Assembly (NCBI GenBank): GCA_020160935.1 | Contig: JAIUPL010000014.1 | Coordinates: 62,001-126,000, forward strand | Source: Bacteroidota bacterium | Lineage (GTDB): Bacteria; Bacteroidota; Bacteroidia; Chitinophagales; Saprospiraceae | Length of the DNA stretch: 64,000 nt | Direction of reading: 5' to 3' | Shown: piece after piece, positions 54,302-63,584 of the stretch | Layout of the letters: every line of letters starts with the position of its first letter | How positions within the stretch are numbered: the stretch's first letter is position 1 | The notes under the pieces: generated by a model | Databases searched by the model: none | What the model was told of the DNA's origin: nothing | Seen by the model: only the letters and a program-made list of their open reading frames with translations | Made by a program: the position numbers and the translations under genes

Positions 54302-54661
54302 ATGCGCATCCTCCACCTTTTTATTTGCCTGGTTTTTCTGCTTTTTGCCGGCTGGCAATACAATGATCCCGACCCGTATATCTGGATACCCATCTATGGC
54401 TTCGTCGCCCTGGAATACGGACTGGCCGTTTTTGGCAAACAATTGCCTTATTCCGTACTGCTTGCAGGAACCGGCATTATTGCCATCTATCTGCTTTCTT
54501 ATATCCCGGATGTGTACAACTGGATAAAAATGGGCGAACCCAGCATTGTGGAGACCATGAAAGCCGATCGGCCCTGGGTGGAACTCACGCGGGAAGGGCT
54601 GGGATTGCTGCTTTGTGTGCTTTTTCTGGGCTGGCGCATCGCACGCCGACGCCGGGCCTGA
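54302..54661 (+). CDS. TMEM220-like small membrane protein
   Basis: 119 residues from ATG 54302 (the frame continues upstream into the kdsD antisense). Four hydrophobic segments; the family signature FAGWQYNDPDPYIWIPIYG is intact. The function of transmembrane protein 220 family members is unknown. The start is 7 bp from the kdsD start on the other strand, so both promoters must lie inside the neighbouring genes or this gap. Confidence 0.85.
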   Translation: MRILHLFICLVFLLFAGWQYNDPDPYIWIPIYGFVALEYGLAVFGKQLPYSVLLAGTGIIAIYLLSYIPDVYNWIKMGEPSIVETMKADRPWVELTREGLGLLLCVLFLGWRIARRRRA

Positions 54662-54864
54662 AAACTTTAACCAAATTATGTTTTATAGGAAATTTTAATT
54701 TGGTCAAAAATTTCATTTTAATATTAGCATTTTTTCGCCTGCTCCAAACATAATACGGTAATTCAAGACACCTTCTGCGCAATACCAAATTATTGCCTGA
54801 ACATTTGCATTTTGTTTGAAAATTTCTGGTAGAGAAATGAGAAGAATTACAACTTTTTTTTTTC

Positions 54865-54872
54865 TATCTTTG
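54865..54872 (+). promoter_or_regulatory. Predicted -7 box upstream of the hairpin leader of recQ
   Basis: TATCTTTG, an exact fit to TAnnTTTG, 260 nt before recQ. Together with the hairpin at 54899-54935 it could produce a short leader RNA or an attenuated recQ transcript. Confidence 0.45.
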
Positions 54873-54898
54873 GCGGCTTTTTCAAAAAAGGCTCCTGG

Positions 54899-54935
54899 AA
54901 ACAACGGGGTGACTACCACAGTCACCCCGTTGTTT
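54899..54935 (+). terminator. 16-bp perfect hairpin in the recQ leader
   Basis: Arms 54899-54914 and 54920-54935 with a 5-nt loop. No long T run follows, so termination efficiency is uncertain; it may be a structural leader element. Confidence 0.55.
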
Positions 54936-55131
54936 ATCCAGAACGGTCGCTAAAACAATCGGTGAATTTTTTGTGTAAAAAATTCCGCCAGAGGGGATGA
55001 AGTTATTTCAGAAATCCCTTAATTTCATCGGCCGAAATGATTCACCCTGACCGGAAAGCGAACAGGGATTCTTTCACACTGAGCACGGCATACATACACT
55101 ACCGGACAGATAAAATAATCAGATTTAGCAG

Positions 55132-57342
55132 ATGTCAGCGATTGCAACTGAACACGACTTAATCACCGAAAGCCTTCAGAAATATTTCGGTTTTGATTCC
55201 TTCAAAGGCGACCAGCGCGCCATCATCCAGAGTTTGCTTGAAGGAAATGATACTTTTGTTATCATGCCTACCGGCGGCGGCAAAAGCCTTTGCTACCAAT
55301 TGCCCGCCCTCATGCTACCGGGTACCGCTATTATTATTAGTCCGCTGATCGCTCTGATGAAAAACCAGGTCGACTCCATTCGCGGATACTCGGAAGAAGA
55401 TGAAGTAGCACACTTCCTCAATTCCTCGCTCACCAAGGCTCAAATGAAAAAGGTGAAACAGGACATTGCCGACGGCCGAACAAAACTGCTGTTTGTAGCA
55501 CCGGAAACTCTCACGAAAGAGGAGAACATCGAGTTTTTCCAGAACTGCAACATCTCTTTTGTAGCAGTCGACGAAGCACACTGTATTTCTGAATGGGGCC
55601 ACGACTTCCGTCCGGAATACCGCCGCATCCGCCTGATGCTCGACGCCATCGCCCGGGATGTGCCGATTATGGCGCTCACCGCTACTGCTACTCCCAAGGT
55701 GCAGCAGGATATTCTGAAAAACCTGGACATGACGGCCGATGCGACCTTCATATCTTCGTTTAACCGCGATAACCTGTTTTATGAAATTCGTCCGAAGATC
55801 AAGAAAGACCAGACGATCAAACAGATTATCCAGATCATCAAAGAGGAGTTCCGCAATGAGTCGGGCATTATTTACGTGCAAAACCGCAAAACGGCAGAAG
55901 ATATTGCCGAAATGCTGGCCGTAAACGACATCAAGGCTGCGCCCTACCACGCTGGGCTCGACCCCAAAACGCGCGCCACTACGCAGGATGCTTTCCTGAA
56001 AGAAGACCTCGACGTGATCTGCGCCACCATCGCTTTCGGGATGGGTATCGACAAGCCGGATGTGCGCTTCGTCATACACTACGACATGCCGAAGTCGATT
56101 GAAAACTATTACCAGGAAACCGGTCGCGCTGGTCGCGACGGACTGGACGGCAAATGCATTGCTTTTTACAACTATGCAGATATCCTGCGCCTGGAAAAAT
56201 TCCTGCGCGACAAACCCGTTTCAGAACGCGAAATGGGCGCCCAATTAATGCAGGAAGTAGTGGCATATGCCGAAACCGCTTCCTGCCGCCGCCGCTTCCT
56301 GCTCCACTACTTCGGTGAAGAATTTGAGGAAAGCAATTGCCACAAAATGTGCGACAACTGCAAAAACCCGAAGGAAAAGGTAGAAGTACAACAGGAAATC
56401 ATCCACGTCATCCGTTGCATTCTCGATTTGAACGAGAATTATCTGATGAAAACCGTGATGGAATACCTGATGGGCAAGGAAACCAAGGAAATGAAAGACT
56501 TTGGTTTTGCCGACAAGGAACTGTTCGGTATCGGCGAAGACAAGGACGAGAATTTCTGGAGTTCTATTTTCCGCCATGCCATGATCAACAACCTGATCTA
56601 CAAGGAAATAGAGCAATTCGGATTGCTCAAGGTTTCCGATGCCGGCCGTGCCTATATCGAAAAACCCTACCCGATCCAGATTACCATCAACCACGATTAC
56701 GAGGAAGGCGATTACGATATCGACGATGAAAAAGGTGGTACCGACGTGCTCGACGAAACCCTGATGAATATTCTCAAGGATTTGCGCAAGAGCATCGCCA
56801 AAAAACACGACCTGCCTCCCTACATCATTTTCCAGGATCCTTCGCTGGAGGAAATGGCGACACAATACCCCATTTCGCTGGAAGATATGTCGAAAATCGT
56901 GGGCGTCTCGCAAGGAAAGGCGCAGAAATACGGACAGCCTTTTGTAGATGCCATCAAAAAATACTGCGAGGAAAACGAGATAGAACGCCCGATGGATATC
57001 ACCATCAAAACGGTGGCGAACAAATCGAAAGCAAAAGTCTCCATTATCCAGAGCATCGACCGCAAAATTCCACTGGAAGACATTGCCCGCTCGGTCGATA
57101 TGAGCCTGCCCGAACTCATGGAGGAATTGTACGGTATTGTACAGTCGGGCACCAAAATTCGCCTCGATTACTACCTGAACAAAGTAGTGGATGAATACGT
57201 ACGCGAAACGATTATTGAATACTTTAAAGACGCCGAAACCGATTCGATCGACGATGCTTTCCAGGATTTAAAAGACGATGAAATTACGTGGGAAGAAATT
57301 CAGTTGATGCGACTGAAGTTTTTGTCGGATTTTGCGAATTGA
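55132..57342 (+). CDS. recQ: ATP-dependent DNA helicase RecQ
   Basis: 736 residues. Helicase motifs: FKGDQRAIIQ (motif 0), MPTGGGKSLCYQLPAL (Walker A, K51), VDEAHCISEWGHDFR (DEAH, 147-150), and the C-lobe with IAFGMGIDKPDVRFVIH and QETGRAGRDG. The zinc-binding and winged-helix RQC region (HKMCDNC) follows, then an HRDC-like domain (~555-640) and a further C-terminal helical extension. It unwinds DNA in recombination repair. Genomes with many long palindromes would benefit from such an activity (inference). Confidence 0.95.
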   Translation: MSAIATEHDLITESLQKYFGFDSFKGDQRAIIQSLLEGNDTFVIMPTGGGKSLCYQLPALMLPGTAIIISPLIALMKNQVDSIRGYSEEDEVAHFLNSSLTKAQMKKVKQDIADGRTKLLFVAPETLTKEENIEFFQNCNISFVAVDEAHCISEWGHDFRPEYRRIRLMLDAIARDVPIMALTATATPKVQQDILKNLDMTADATFISSFNRDNLFYEIRPKIKKDQTIKQIIQIIKEEFRNESGIIYVQNRKTAEDIAEMLAVNDIKAAPYHAGLDPKTRATTQDAFLKEDLDVICATIAFGMGIDKPDVRFVIHYDMPKSIENYYQETGRAGRDGLDGKCIAFYNYADILRLEKFLRDKPVSEREMGAQLMQEVVAYAETASCRRRFLLHYFGEEFEESNCHKMCDNCKNPKEKVEVQQEIIHVIRCILDLNENYLMKTVMEYLMGKETKEMKDFGFADKELFGIGEDKDENFWSSIFRHAMINNLIYKEIEQFGLLKVSDAGRAYIEKPYPIQITINHDYEEGDYDIDDEKGGTDVLDETLMNILKDLRKSIAKKHDLPPYIIFQDPSLEEMATQYPISLEDMSKIVGVSQGKAQKYGQPFVDAIKKYCEENEIERPMDITIKTVANKSKAKVSIIQSIDRKIPLEDIARSVDMSLPELMEELYGIVQSGTKIRLDYYLNKVVDEYVRETIIEYFKDAETDSIDDAFQDLKDDEITWEEIQLMRLKFLSDFAN

Positions 57343-57490
57343 GGGTTTGTTTTGTGTTTTTGTGTTTTTGTGTTTTTGAAGGGCTTCGCGCTTGGCATTT
57401 GAAGGTAATGGTTTAATTTTATGCTCTATTGCCTTCAAATGCCAAGCGCGAAGCCCTTCAAAAACACCAAAACACAAAAACACCAAAACA
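57343..57490. terminator. Inverted repeat with TGTTTTTG units after recQ
   Basis: Perfect 35-bp core (57371-57405 with 57432-57466), extended by GTGTTTTTG / CAAAAACAC units on the flanks with single mismatches. It starts 2-8 nt after the recQ stop. The rest of the 454-bp gap (57491-57796) holds no gene and no clear box; a GAACGTTCGCTAAAA segment at 57763 resembles one at 54941. Confidence 0.8.
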
Positions 57491-57796
57491 CTTAACCACT
57501 TAAAAACCCCCAACAATAATTGCAAATAATTTCTAATTTTAACATTCACCTGCTACCTCGAACTGGCAGAAAGTTTAGACTTTTGCAGACCTCTTTGAAC
57601 TTTTCGCCCTTGACAGACCTGCAAACATGGCATTTAAAAACCTTTTTGCAGAATAAAAACCACCTTTCGGGCGTTTAGCCGCTCTGTATTCGACCCACAA
57701 ACCTGTGCCCCCACCCTGTCGCATCGCAAGATGTGTGTGAAACTGTTTTGATTTTTTCACCCGAACGTTCGCTAAAAAAGTAAAGAGCCTTTTTCC

Positions 57797-59332
57797 ATGC
57801 AGTGTAAGTTCCTTATTGTCAGTCTGGTAGCCCTCTTGTCAACATTTTTTACCGCCACCTTGTCAGCACAAAGCGAAATCCAGGTAGCGGACTTGGAAGA
57901 CCCGATCGATACCTCGGATATGATGGTAGCAAAGGGTGGAAGCACCTTTACAGATGCTCAACTCAAAGAACGCCTGTCGAAACTCAGCAGTTGTGTCGAA
58001 CTTCGTTCCAATGGTGTTGTAAAAGGGTACATAAAAACATACGTACAGGTAAAAACCGATAAAGCCCGCACCATGCTGGGCCGCCGCCTGACCTACTTCC
58101 CGCTGTTTGAACAGAAACTGAAAGAATATGGTATTCCCACGGATCTGAAATATTTGTCTGTAGTGGAATCGGCCCTCAATCCAAAAGCCGTTTCCAGGGT
58201 GGGCGCTACCGGACTGTGGCAGTTTATGCCCTACACAGGTAGCGACTACGGCCTGCGCACCAACAGCGCCGTGGAAGACCGCAGCAACCCGGTCAAAAGC
58301 ACCGATGCCGCGGCTCGTTACCTGAAAGCACTGTACAATCAGTTTGACGACTGGGCGCTGGCTTTGGCCGCCTACAACAGCGGCCCAACCCGTGTCAACA
58401 GCGCTATTCGCCGCGCAGGCAGTCGCAACTTCTGGTCTATTCAGCGTTTCCTGCCGCAGGAAACCCGCAATTATGTACCGGCTTTTATTGCTGCCACTTA
58501 TCTCTGCAATTACTATACGCTGCATGGCCTTCGGCCTAATGAACCCGATCTGGACGAGCAACTGACCGACTACATCCTGGTGTATGAAGGCATTTCTTTC
58601 CGCGATATTGCCGAAGCCACCGGCATTTCCTATGCTTCTATCAAAAACCTGAATCCTGGTTTCCGCCGCGATTATGTGCCACCTTCTGCCGATGGACATT
58701 ATGTAGTGGTTCCGCAACGCGTGATGCCTGCTTTTGTACGATACCTGAACAGCGTGAGCAGCGTGCGCAAGTACGTTTGGGACAGCGCCGATGCTACAGC
58801 GTTTAACAGCACTGACACCGGTGATGGCCGTTATTTCCAGACCACTATCCATGTAAGTCAGCCGGAAAGCATCGAGGCGTTTGCCGAGCGATACGGCGTT
58901 TGCGGCGATCAGGTGTGCGCCTGGAATAAATTATCGTCCAGCATGCTGGTGGCTAATCAGGCCGTCATGCTCTGGAGGCCGGTGATCGTACAAAAACACA
59001 CTGGCGGTATCCGGGTAGATGCACCCGGTGCAAAAATCCAGCCCGGCGCAAAACCCCAGAAAGAAACAGGCAAACCAGCCAAACCCGGCGCTACCACTAC
59101 CACCCAATCGACAGTTTCCACGCCGCCACCTTCTACTCAGCCGCGCATCGAGTCGTACCAGCCTAAGGTGCAGAAAAACAACGAAGCCAGTTTCCAATAT
59201 CATACCGTACGCCGAAACGAGTCGCTCGAAGATATTGCACGTCAGTATGCAACGAGTGTAGAAAGCCTCCGCAAACTGAATAATTTCGATACGGCGAAAT
59301 TTGGCATGCGGATCAAAATCAGACAATTTTGA
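57797..59332 (+). CDS. mltD: Membrane-bound lytic murein transglycosylase D-like, with LysM
   Basis: 511 residues. The signal peptide ends near LSAQ. The transglycosylase SLT domain spans ~95-260 with the catalytic Glu in VVESALNPKAVSRVGATGLWQFMP (split; E124) and the active-site AAYNSGP. Two LysM-like modules follow (YEGISFRDIAEATGISYASI; and FQYHTVRRNESLEDIARQY at the end), separated by a Pro/Thr-rich linker (~405-455). It cleaves peptidoglycan glycan strands with 1,6-anhydro product formation, in the periplasm. The stop is followed directly by a repeat hairpin and then the LytTR regulator. Confidence 0.92.
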   Translation: MQCKFLIVSLVALLSTFFTATLSAQSEIQVADLEDPIDTSDMMVAKGGSTFTDAQLKERLSKLSSCVELRSNGVVKGYIKTYVQVKTDKARTMLGRRLTYFPLFEQKLKEYGIPTDLKYLSVVESALNPKAVSRVGATGLWQFMPYTGSDYGLRTNSAVEDRSNPVKSTDAAARYLKALYNQFDDWALALAAYNSGPTRVNSAIRRAGSRNFWSIQRFLPQETRNYVPAFIAATYLCNYYTLHGLRPNEPDLDEQLTDYILVYEGISFRDIAEATGISYASIKNLNPGFRRDYVPPSADGHYVVVPQRVMPAFVRYLNSVSSVRKYVWDSADATAFNSTDTGDGRYFQTTIHVSQPESIEAFAERYGVCGDQVCAWNKLSSSMLVANQAVMLWRPVIVQKHTGGIRVDAPGAKIQPGAKPQKETGKPAKPGATTTTQSTVSTPPPSTQPRIESYQPKVQKNNEASFQYHTVRRNESLEDIARQYATSVESLRKLNNFDTAKFGMRIKIRQF

Positions 59333-59487
59333 GTCCTGAGAACTTAGTCGTGAGTCGTAAGTCCTGAGTCCTGAGTCCTGAGTCCGTAGAGTACTCGTTT
59401 GTACTTTTGGCATGCATTGTCATAAAAGCCAAAAGTACAAACGAGTACTCTACGGACTCAGGACTCAGGACTTACGACTCAGGACTT
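59333..59487. repeat. Inverted repeat of CTGAGTC units between mltD and the LytTR gene
   Basis: The perfect core is 44 bp (59368-59411 with 59428-59471). The outer part is iterated CTGAGTC units (one more unit in the left arm); the inner part is CGTAGAGTACTCGTTTGTAC. It starts at the mltD stop and ends 15 bp before the regulator ATG. Confidence 0.85.
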
Positions 59488-59501
59488 TAAAACACTTACA
59501 C

Positions 59502-60272
59502 ATGACCACACGCGCCCTCCTCATTGAAGACGAACCAGAAGGCCTGGAAAACCTTTGCAACATGCTCGCCAAATACTGCCCCGATGTGGAAGTAGTGGCT
59601 ACCGGCGCATCCAATGCCGACCTGCTGAGGCTGGCAGCCGACGACCGTGACCGGCAGTTTGACGTCGCTTTTCTGGACATTAGCCTGCCCGATGGCCTTG
59701 TTTTTCAGGCGCTTTCCCAACTCGATGAGGTGGCCTTCGATATTATTTTCGTCACTGCTTACGACAAATATGCCCTGCAGGCTTTTGAGTTTGCTGCCAT
59801 CGATTATGTGACGAAACCCATCGAACGCGAAGAACTGATTCGGGCGACCAGCCGCATCCGGCGTAAAAATGCCGATACCAAGGAGCGCCTCGAAGTGTTG
59901 CAGCAGAACTACGCACCCAATGCGCCCAATACTTTTGAAAAGATTGGCATTTCGGCCATGGACGGTGTGCATTTCGTTCGCCTGAGTGAAATTATTCGCC
60001 TCGAAGCGGAAGACAATTACACACATTTCATGCTGAAATCGGGCGACCGCATCACAGCCAGTCGCACCATCAAGGCATATGAGGATACCCTGACTTCGCT
60101 CAATTTTGTGCGGGTGCACAAGAAGCATATCGTAAACATGAATTTCATGAAAACCTATATCAAGGGTGAAGGCGGCTACCTTATCATGGAAAATGGTGAT
60201 TCGATAGAAGTTTCCCGCCGCAAAAAGTCGAATCTGATGGATTCTGTGCGGCGGATGCACGGAGAAATATAA
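59502..60272 (+). CDS. LytTR-family response regulator
   Basis: 256 residues from ATG 59502 (the frame is open upstream through the hairpin, which is not coding). Receiver domain (1-120): RALLIEDEPEG, phospho-acceptor Asp in DVAFLDISLPDG (D59) and the KP in VTKPIERE. The LytTR DNA-binding domain (~150-250) has IIRLEAEDNYTHFMLKSG, FVRVHKKHIVNM and VSRRKKSNLM. No histidine kinase is adjacent. It probably controls genes elsewhere and perhaps envelope genes nearby. Confidence 0.93.
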   Translation: MTTRALLIEDEPEGLENLCNMLAKYCPDVEVVATGASNADLLRLAADDRDRQFDVAFLDISLPDGLVFQALSQLDEVAFDIIFVTAYDKYALQAFEFAAIDYVTKPIEREELIRATSRIRRKNADTKERLEVLQQNYAPNAPNTFEKIGISAMDGVHFVRLSEIIRLEAEDNYTHFMLKSGDRITASRTIKAYEDTLTSLNFVRVHKKHIVNMNFMKTYIKGEGGYLIMENGDSIEVSRRKKSNLMDSVRRMHGEI

Positions 60273-60314
60273 GCGCGCTTTTACAGGGCTCGCATTCTTA
60301 TTTTTCTATATATA

Positions 60315-60381
60315 CAGGCGCTTGTTTTACATGGTACCGAAATCATTTCGGGCTGTGTTGAACAGGCGCCTGTTCCTTTTT
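60315..60381 (+). terminator. Intrinsic terminator of the LytTR gene
   Basis: A 12-bp stem (60315-60326 with 60361-60372, one G-U) encloses a second perfect hairpin CCGAAAT/ATTTCGG (60337-60351), then CCTTTTT. An imperfect -7 box TAACTTTT (60410-60417) for the next gene follows. Confidence 0.75.
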
Positions 60382-60493
60382 GTGCCTATGCCAATGCTGT
60401 TAAATAGAATAACTTTTAAGCGTATTTTAATGATGGAGCCTGGCAACTGTAATAGTTTTGCCAGTGCGAAACAGTCACTCTAACTTCTTACAC

Positions 60494-61414
60494 ATGCGCA
60501 TTACCCTGCTTGTATTTTTATTTATTTCATTGTTCTCTTCTGTTTTGAAGGCCCAAACGCCCAATGACGGCCTGATGATGGCGGAGCGAAACTGGTGCTC
60601 GATGCTTCAGTATTCCCATTCCGCCTGGAATGAATACTGGGAAGGAACCGACCGCCGTTACAATGAAAACATCGGTACTGTCAGCACCCAATCGGTCATG
60701 TTTATGACCAACTATGGTATCAGCGACCGCCTCAATGTAATGGCTGCTGTGCCCTACATCTGGACCGACAGCGATGTCAGTTATTTGAATGGCCAGAAAG
60801 GAATTCAAGACCTTTCTGTTTGGGTCAAATACCAGCCGCTGGAGCATGCTTTTAATAAAAGTACTTTCAAAATTCAGGTGACCGGCGGGCTTTCTACACC
60901 AGTCAGCAACTACGTGGGCGATTTTCTGCCATTCAGTATTGGCTTGCACAGCAAAACGGCTTCCCTGCGCGGCATTTTGCACTACGTACTTGACAAAGGC
61001 TGGTATGCTACTGCACAGGCGGGACATACCTGGCGCAGCACCATGAAATCGGACCGCGATGCATATCTGCTGCACGATGAACTGATTTACAGCGACGAGG
61101 TACCCGTGCCCAATGTGTTCGACGCAACCGGCAGGCTGGGTTTTGTCAACGACAAGTTTCAGGCCGAGGTATCGTACGAATACATGACAGGCCTGAGCGG
61201 CGACGATATTCGTTACAACGACGCACCATTCCCGACCAACAAAATGCAGGCTGCATCCCTCGGTGCATTTGCCAAATACCACTTTGGCAAACTGGCGGTG
61301 CAAGCCGGCGCAGGCCAGGTTTTCAGCGGTCGCAATGTGGGCCGCGGGACAACGTATTCCGGTGCTGTTTTTTATTTCTTCGAGTTGCCTGAAAAGAAAA
61401 AGGAAGCCAAATAA
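60494..61414 (+). CDS. Putative outer-membrane beta-barrel protein (phenol-degradation MetA-like family)
   Basis: 306 residues from ATG 60494. Signal peptide cleaved near LKAQ. The segment with MTNYGISDRLNVMAAVPYIWT and the alternating strands resemble a family of transporter-like barrels annotated as 'MetA-pathway of phenol degradation'. The C-terminus ends in FYFFEL then a short basic tail. It lies 79 bp before a haloperoxidase-like lipoprotein, likely its co-transcribed partner. Confidence 0.7.
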   Translation: MRITLLVFLFISLFSSVLKAQTPNDGLMMAERNWCSMLQYSHSAWNEYWEGTDRRYNENIGTVSTQSVMFMTNYGISDRLNVMAAVPYIWTDSDVSYLNGQKGIQDLSVWVKYQPLEHAFNKSTFKIQVTGGLSTPVSNYVGDFLPFSIGLHSKTASLRGILHYVLDKGWYATAQAGHTWRSTMKSDRDAYLLHDELIYSDEVPVPNVFDATGRLGFVNDKFQAEVSYEYMTGLSGDDIRYNDAPFPTNKMQAASLGAFAKYHFGKLAVQAGAGQVFSGRNVGRGTTYSGAVFYFFELPEKKKEAK

Positions 61415-61493
61415 ACAGTTGGCATTCAAACTTTTACATCAGGTTGCAAATTTCAAATCAAGCGTTTTCCTACGCATAAAAAATACAAAACTC

Positions 61494-63032
61494 ATGTCTA
61501 TTTCATTACGCATCACCCTTCTGATGGTGTTGTTTCTCGGATTTACCCGATGCGACAAAACGCCTGTCAACCCCGCACTGGAGCCTTACAATGAAACTGC
61601 TCTTGATGCCAATGGCGGTACCTGGAAAACATATATTCTGTCCAGCGGAAGCGAACTCACGGTGCCGGCTCCCGAATTGAGCAGTTCGGATTCCTATACT
61701 GCCGAACTGGCCGACCTGAAAGCCAAAATGGCTGCTGCCACTTCCGAACAAAAAGAAGCCGCCCGCTTCTGGGGCAGCAACGGAGTGCTGCGCTGGCATG
61801 AGATTGCCCGCGAACTGGCCGCTGAATACAACGCTGCACCAAAAGTAAACCCTGATGGTACGTACCCTGTCCCGGACGTAAACAACCCGACCAACTATCC
61901 GCGTTTCCCGTTTGCCAATCCGCCTTATACATCCCGTGCCCTGGCGCTGCTGGCCATCGCACAATACGACGCACTGGTGACGGCATGGAATTACAAATTT
62001 CAGTACACACGCCTGGCGCCATATAAAAACGACAACAGCATTCAGCCGCTGATTCCGGCCAACGACCTGCCCTCCTACCCTTCCGAAGATGCTGTGATCG
62101 CTTACGCTTCGAGCGAAGTATTGAAATTCCTGTTCCCGGGTGAAAAGGAATTCCTCACTGCACAGGCAGAAGAACACAAGGAAAGCCGCTTGTGGGCCGG
62201 CGCCAATGTGCAAAGCGACCTGGATGCTGGTGAAGCCCTCGGCAAACTCGTGGCAGAACGCGTGATCGCCTATGCCAAAACCGACAAAATGGGCCAGGCC
62301 AACAACCAGGCCGGTGTAACGCAACTCCGCTCGGATGCTACGGCTCGTGGTATTACCGAACAATGGACCAGCCGCGATATTCCATCGCGCCCGCCCATGT
62401 TGCCTTTCTTTTTCAATGTAAAAACCTGGAATTTCGATCAGGCTACCATGATTGCCGACCGCCCGGCGCCTCCTCCTGCTATTGGCAGCGCAGACTTTAA
62501 CAAGGCGCTCGACGAACTGCGAGGCTTTTCAAAAAGCCGCACGCGCGAGCAGCAACGCATTGCCAACTACTGGGCGGATGGCACGGGCACCTACACACCA
62601 CCAGGACACTGGGATCGCAAGGCTGCCGAATTGATTTACGAGAAACAAATGAATGAAATTCGTTCGGCTCGCGTTATGGCCCTGTTGAATGCGGCTATGG
62701 AAGACGCCGGCGTCGTTTGCTGGGATACCAAATACTACTACTTGTTGCCGCGCCCGAGTGAAGTAGACCCGAGTATTGAAACCTGCACTGGTATTCCCAA
62801 TTTCCCTGCCTACACTTCTGGCCACTCCACATTCTCGGGCGCAGCGGCCGAAGTACTGTCGCACCTGTTCCCTGAAAAGAGCACTGAATTGCAAAACATG
62901 GCAAAAGAGGCATCCGAATCTAGGATTTATGGGTGTATCCACTACCGGTTCGACTCGGAAGTGGGCCTTACTTCGGGTAAAAAAGTGGGGCAATATGCTG
63001 TGCAGCGTGCTCTGACAGACGGAGCGGAATAA
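61494..63032 (+). CDS. Vanadium-dependent haloperoxidase/PAP2-like lipoprotein
   Basis: 512 residues from ATG 61494. The lipobox is FLGFTRC. The C-terminal ~120 residues hold the haloperoxidase/PAP2 active-site motifs: the RPSEVD segment, FPAYTSGHSTFSGAAAEVL (catalytic His) and ESRIYGCIHYRFDSEVG (the second Arg/His group). It could be a haloperoxidase or an acid phosphatase; the motifs are shared. Predicted to be on the periplasmic or outer face of the envelope. A strong terminator follows at 63056. Confidence 0.85.
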   Translation: MSISLRITLLMVLFLGFTRCDKTPVNPALEPYNETALDANGGTWKTYILSSGSELTVPAPELSSSDSYTAELADLKAKMAAATSEQKEAARFWGSNGVLRWHEIARELAAEYNAAPKVNPDGTYPVPDVNNPTNYPRFPFANPPYTSRALALLAIAQYDALVTAWNYKFQYTRLAPYKNDNSIQPLIPANDLPSYPSEDAVIAYASSEVLKFLFPGEKEFLTAQAEEHKESRLWAGANVQSDLDAGEALGKLVAERVIAYAKTDKMGQANNQAGVTQLRSDATARGITEQWTSRDIPSRPPMLPFFFNVKTWNFDQATMIADRPAPPPAIGSADFNKALDELRGFSKSRTREQQRIANYWADGTGTYTPPGHWDRKAAELIYEKQMNEIRSARVMALLNAAMEDAGVVCWDTKYYYLLPRPSEVDPSIETCTGIPNFPAYTSGHSTFSGAAAEVLSHLFPEKSTELQNMAKEASESRIYGCIHYRFDSEVGLTSGKKVGQYAVQRALTDGAE

Positions 63033-63055
63033 GCGCCACTGCTTTATATTTCACG

Positions 63056-63102
63056 ATCCCGAATTTTGGTTAAAACCAGGATTCGGGATTGTAATTTTTT
63101 TT
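63056..63102 (+). terminator. Intrinsic terminator of the haloperoxidase gene
   Basis: A 9-bp perfect outer stem (63056-63064 with 63081-63089, ATCCCGAAT/ATTCGGGAT) with an inner TGGTT/AACCA pair is followed by a run of T. Confidence 0.85.
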
Positions 63103-63109
63103 GGGGGGG

Positions 63110-63318
63110 GTAATTTCCTGCGTAGAGTAATTTCCCGCAGATTTGCGCAGATTTTCCCGCAGATTTACGCTGATCGTAGAGTACACTAAAACATTGACTA
63201 ATAATAATTTGTGTACTCTACGATCAGCGTAAATCTGCGGGAAAATCTGCGCAAATCTGCGGGAAATTACTCTACGCAGGAAATTACTCTACGGGAAATA
63301 ACTCTACGCCGGAAATAA
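63110..63318. repeat. 77-bp perfect inverted repeat with tandem tail
   Basis: Arms 63110-63186 and 63211-63287 are perfectly complementary over 77 bp with a 24-nt A/T loop. Units CCCGCAGATTT(A/G)CGC and CGTAGAGTA alternate in the stem. On the right, three decaying GGAAATTACTCTACG units continue to 63318. The rest of the 552-bp gap (63319-63584) holds no gene, and I see no clear promoter box. Confidence 0.9.
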
Positions 63319-63584
63319 CGCAGTCAGAATCAACTTGCCTGATCGAAAAAGTTCCGGGTCGAAAAATTCAGGATGTCTCATATTTGACTTTTTCCCGGAC
63401 AGGATATTTCGGTTTTTGAAAATTTCACTGAAATGTGGAAAAGATCCTGTTTTTTTGTCCAACTATACACGCATTATAACGTTTTAATTCGTTCTGATTC
63501 CTGCAAATGCCGAACACGCTTTGCAACAACTTGAGCGTCAGATTTGATGACCGGCAGTTTTTTAAGGGACTAACTATAGACACT

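Larger units (their letters stand above)
54662..55131 (+). other. 470-bp gap before recQ with promoter-like box and hairpin
   Basis: An A/T-rich stretch leads to a T tract and a box TATCTTTG (54865-54872, TAnnTTTG consensus). About 27 nt further there is a 16-bp perfect stem (54899-54914 with 54920-54935, loop ACCAC). No coding sequence was found. The rest (54936-55131) holds no recognisable element apart from a segment GAACGGTCGCTAAAA resembling one at 57763. Confidence 0.6.

Noticed and set aside
59412-59501. LytTR regulator start in the hairpin
   Set aside because: Upstream in-frame codons are translated repeat units; the ATG at 59502 begins the receiver domain correctly.
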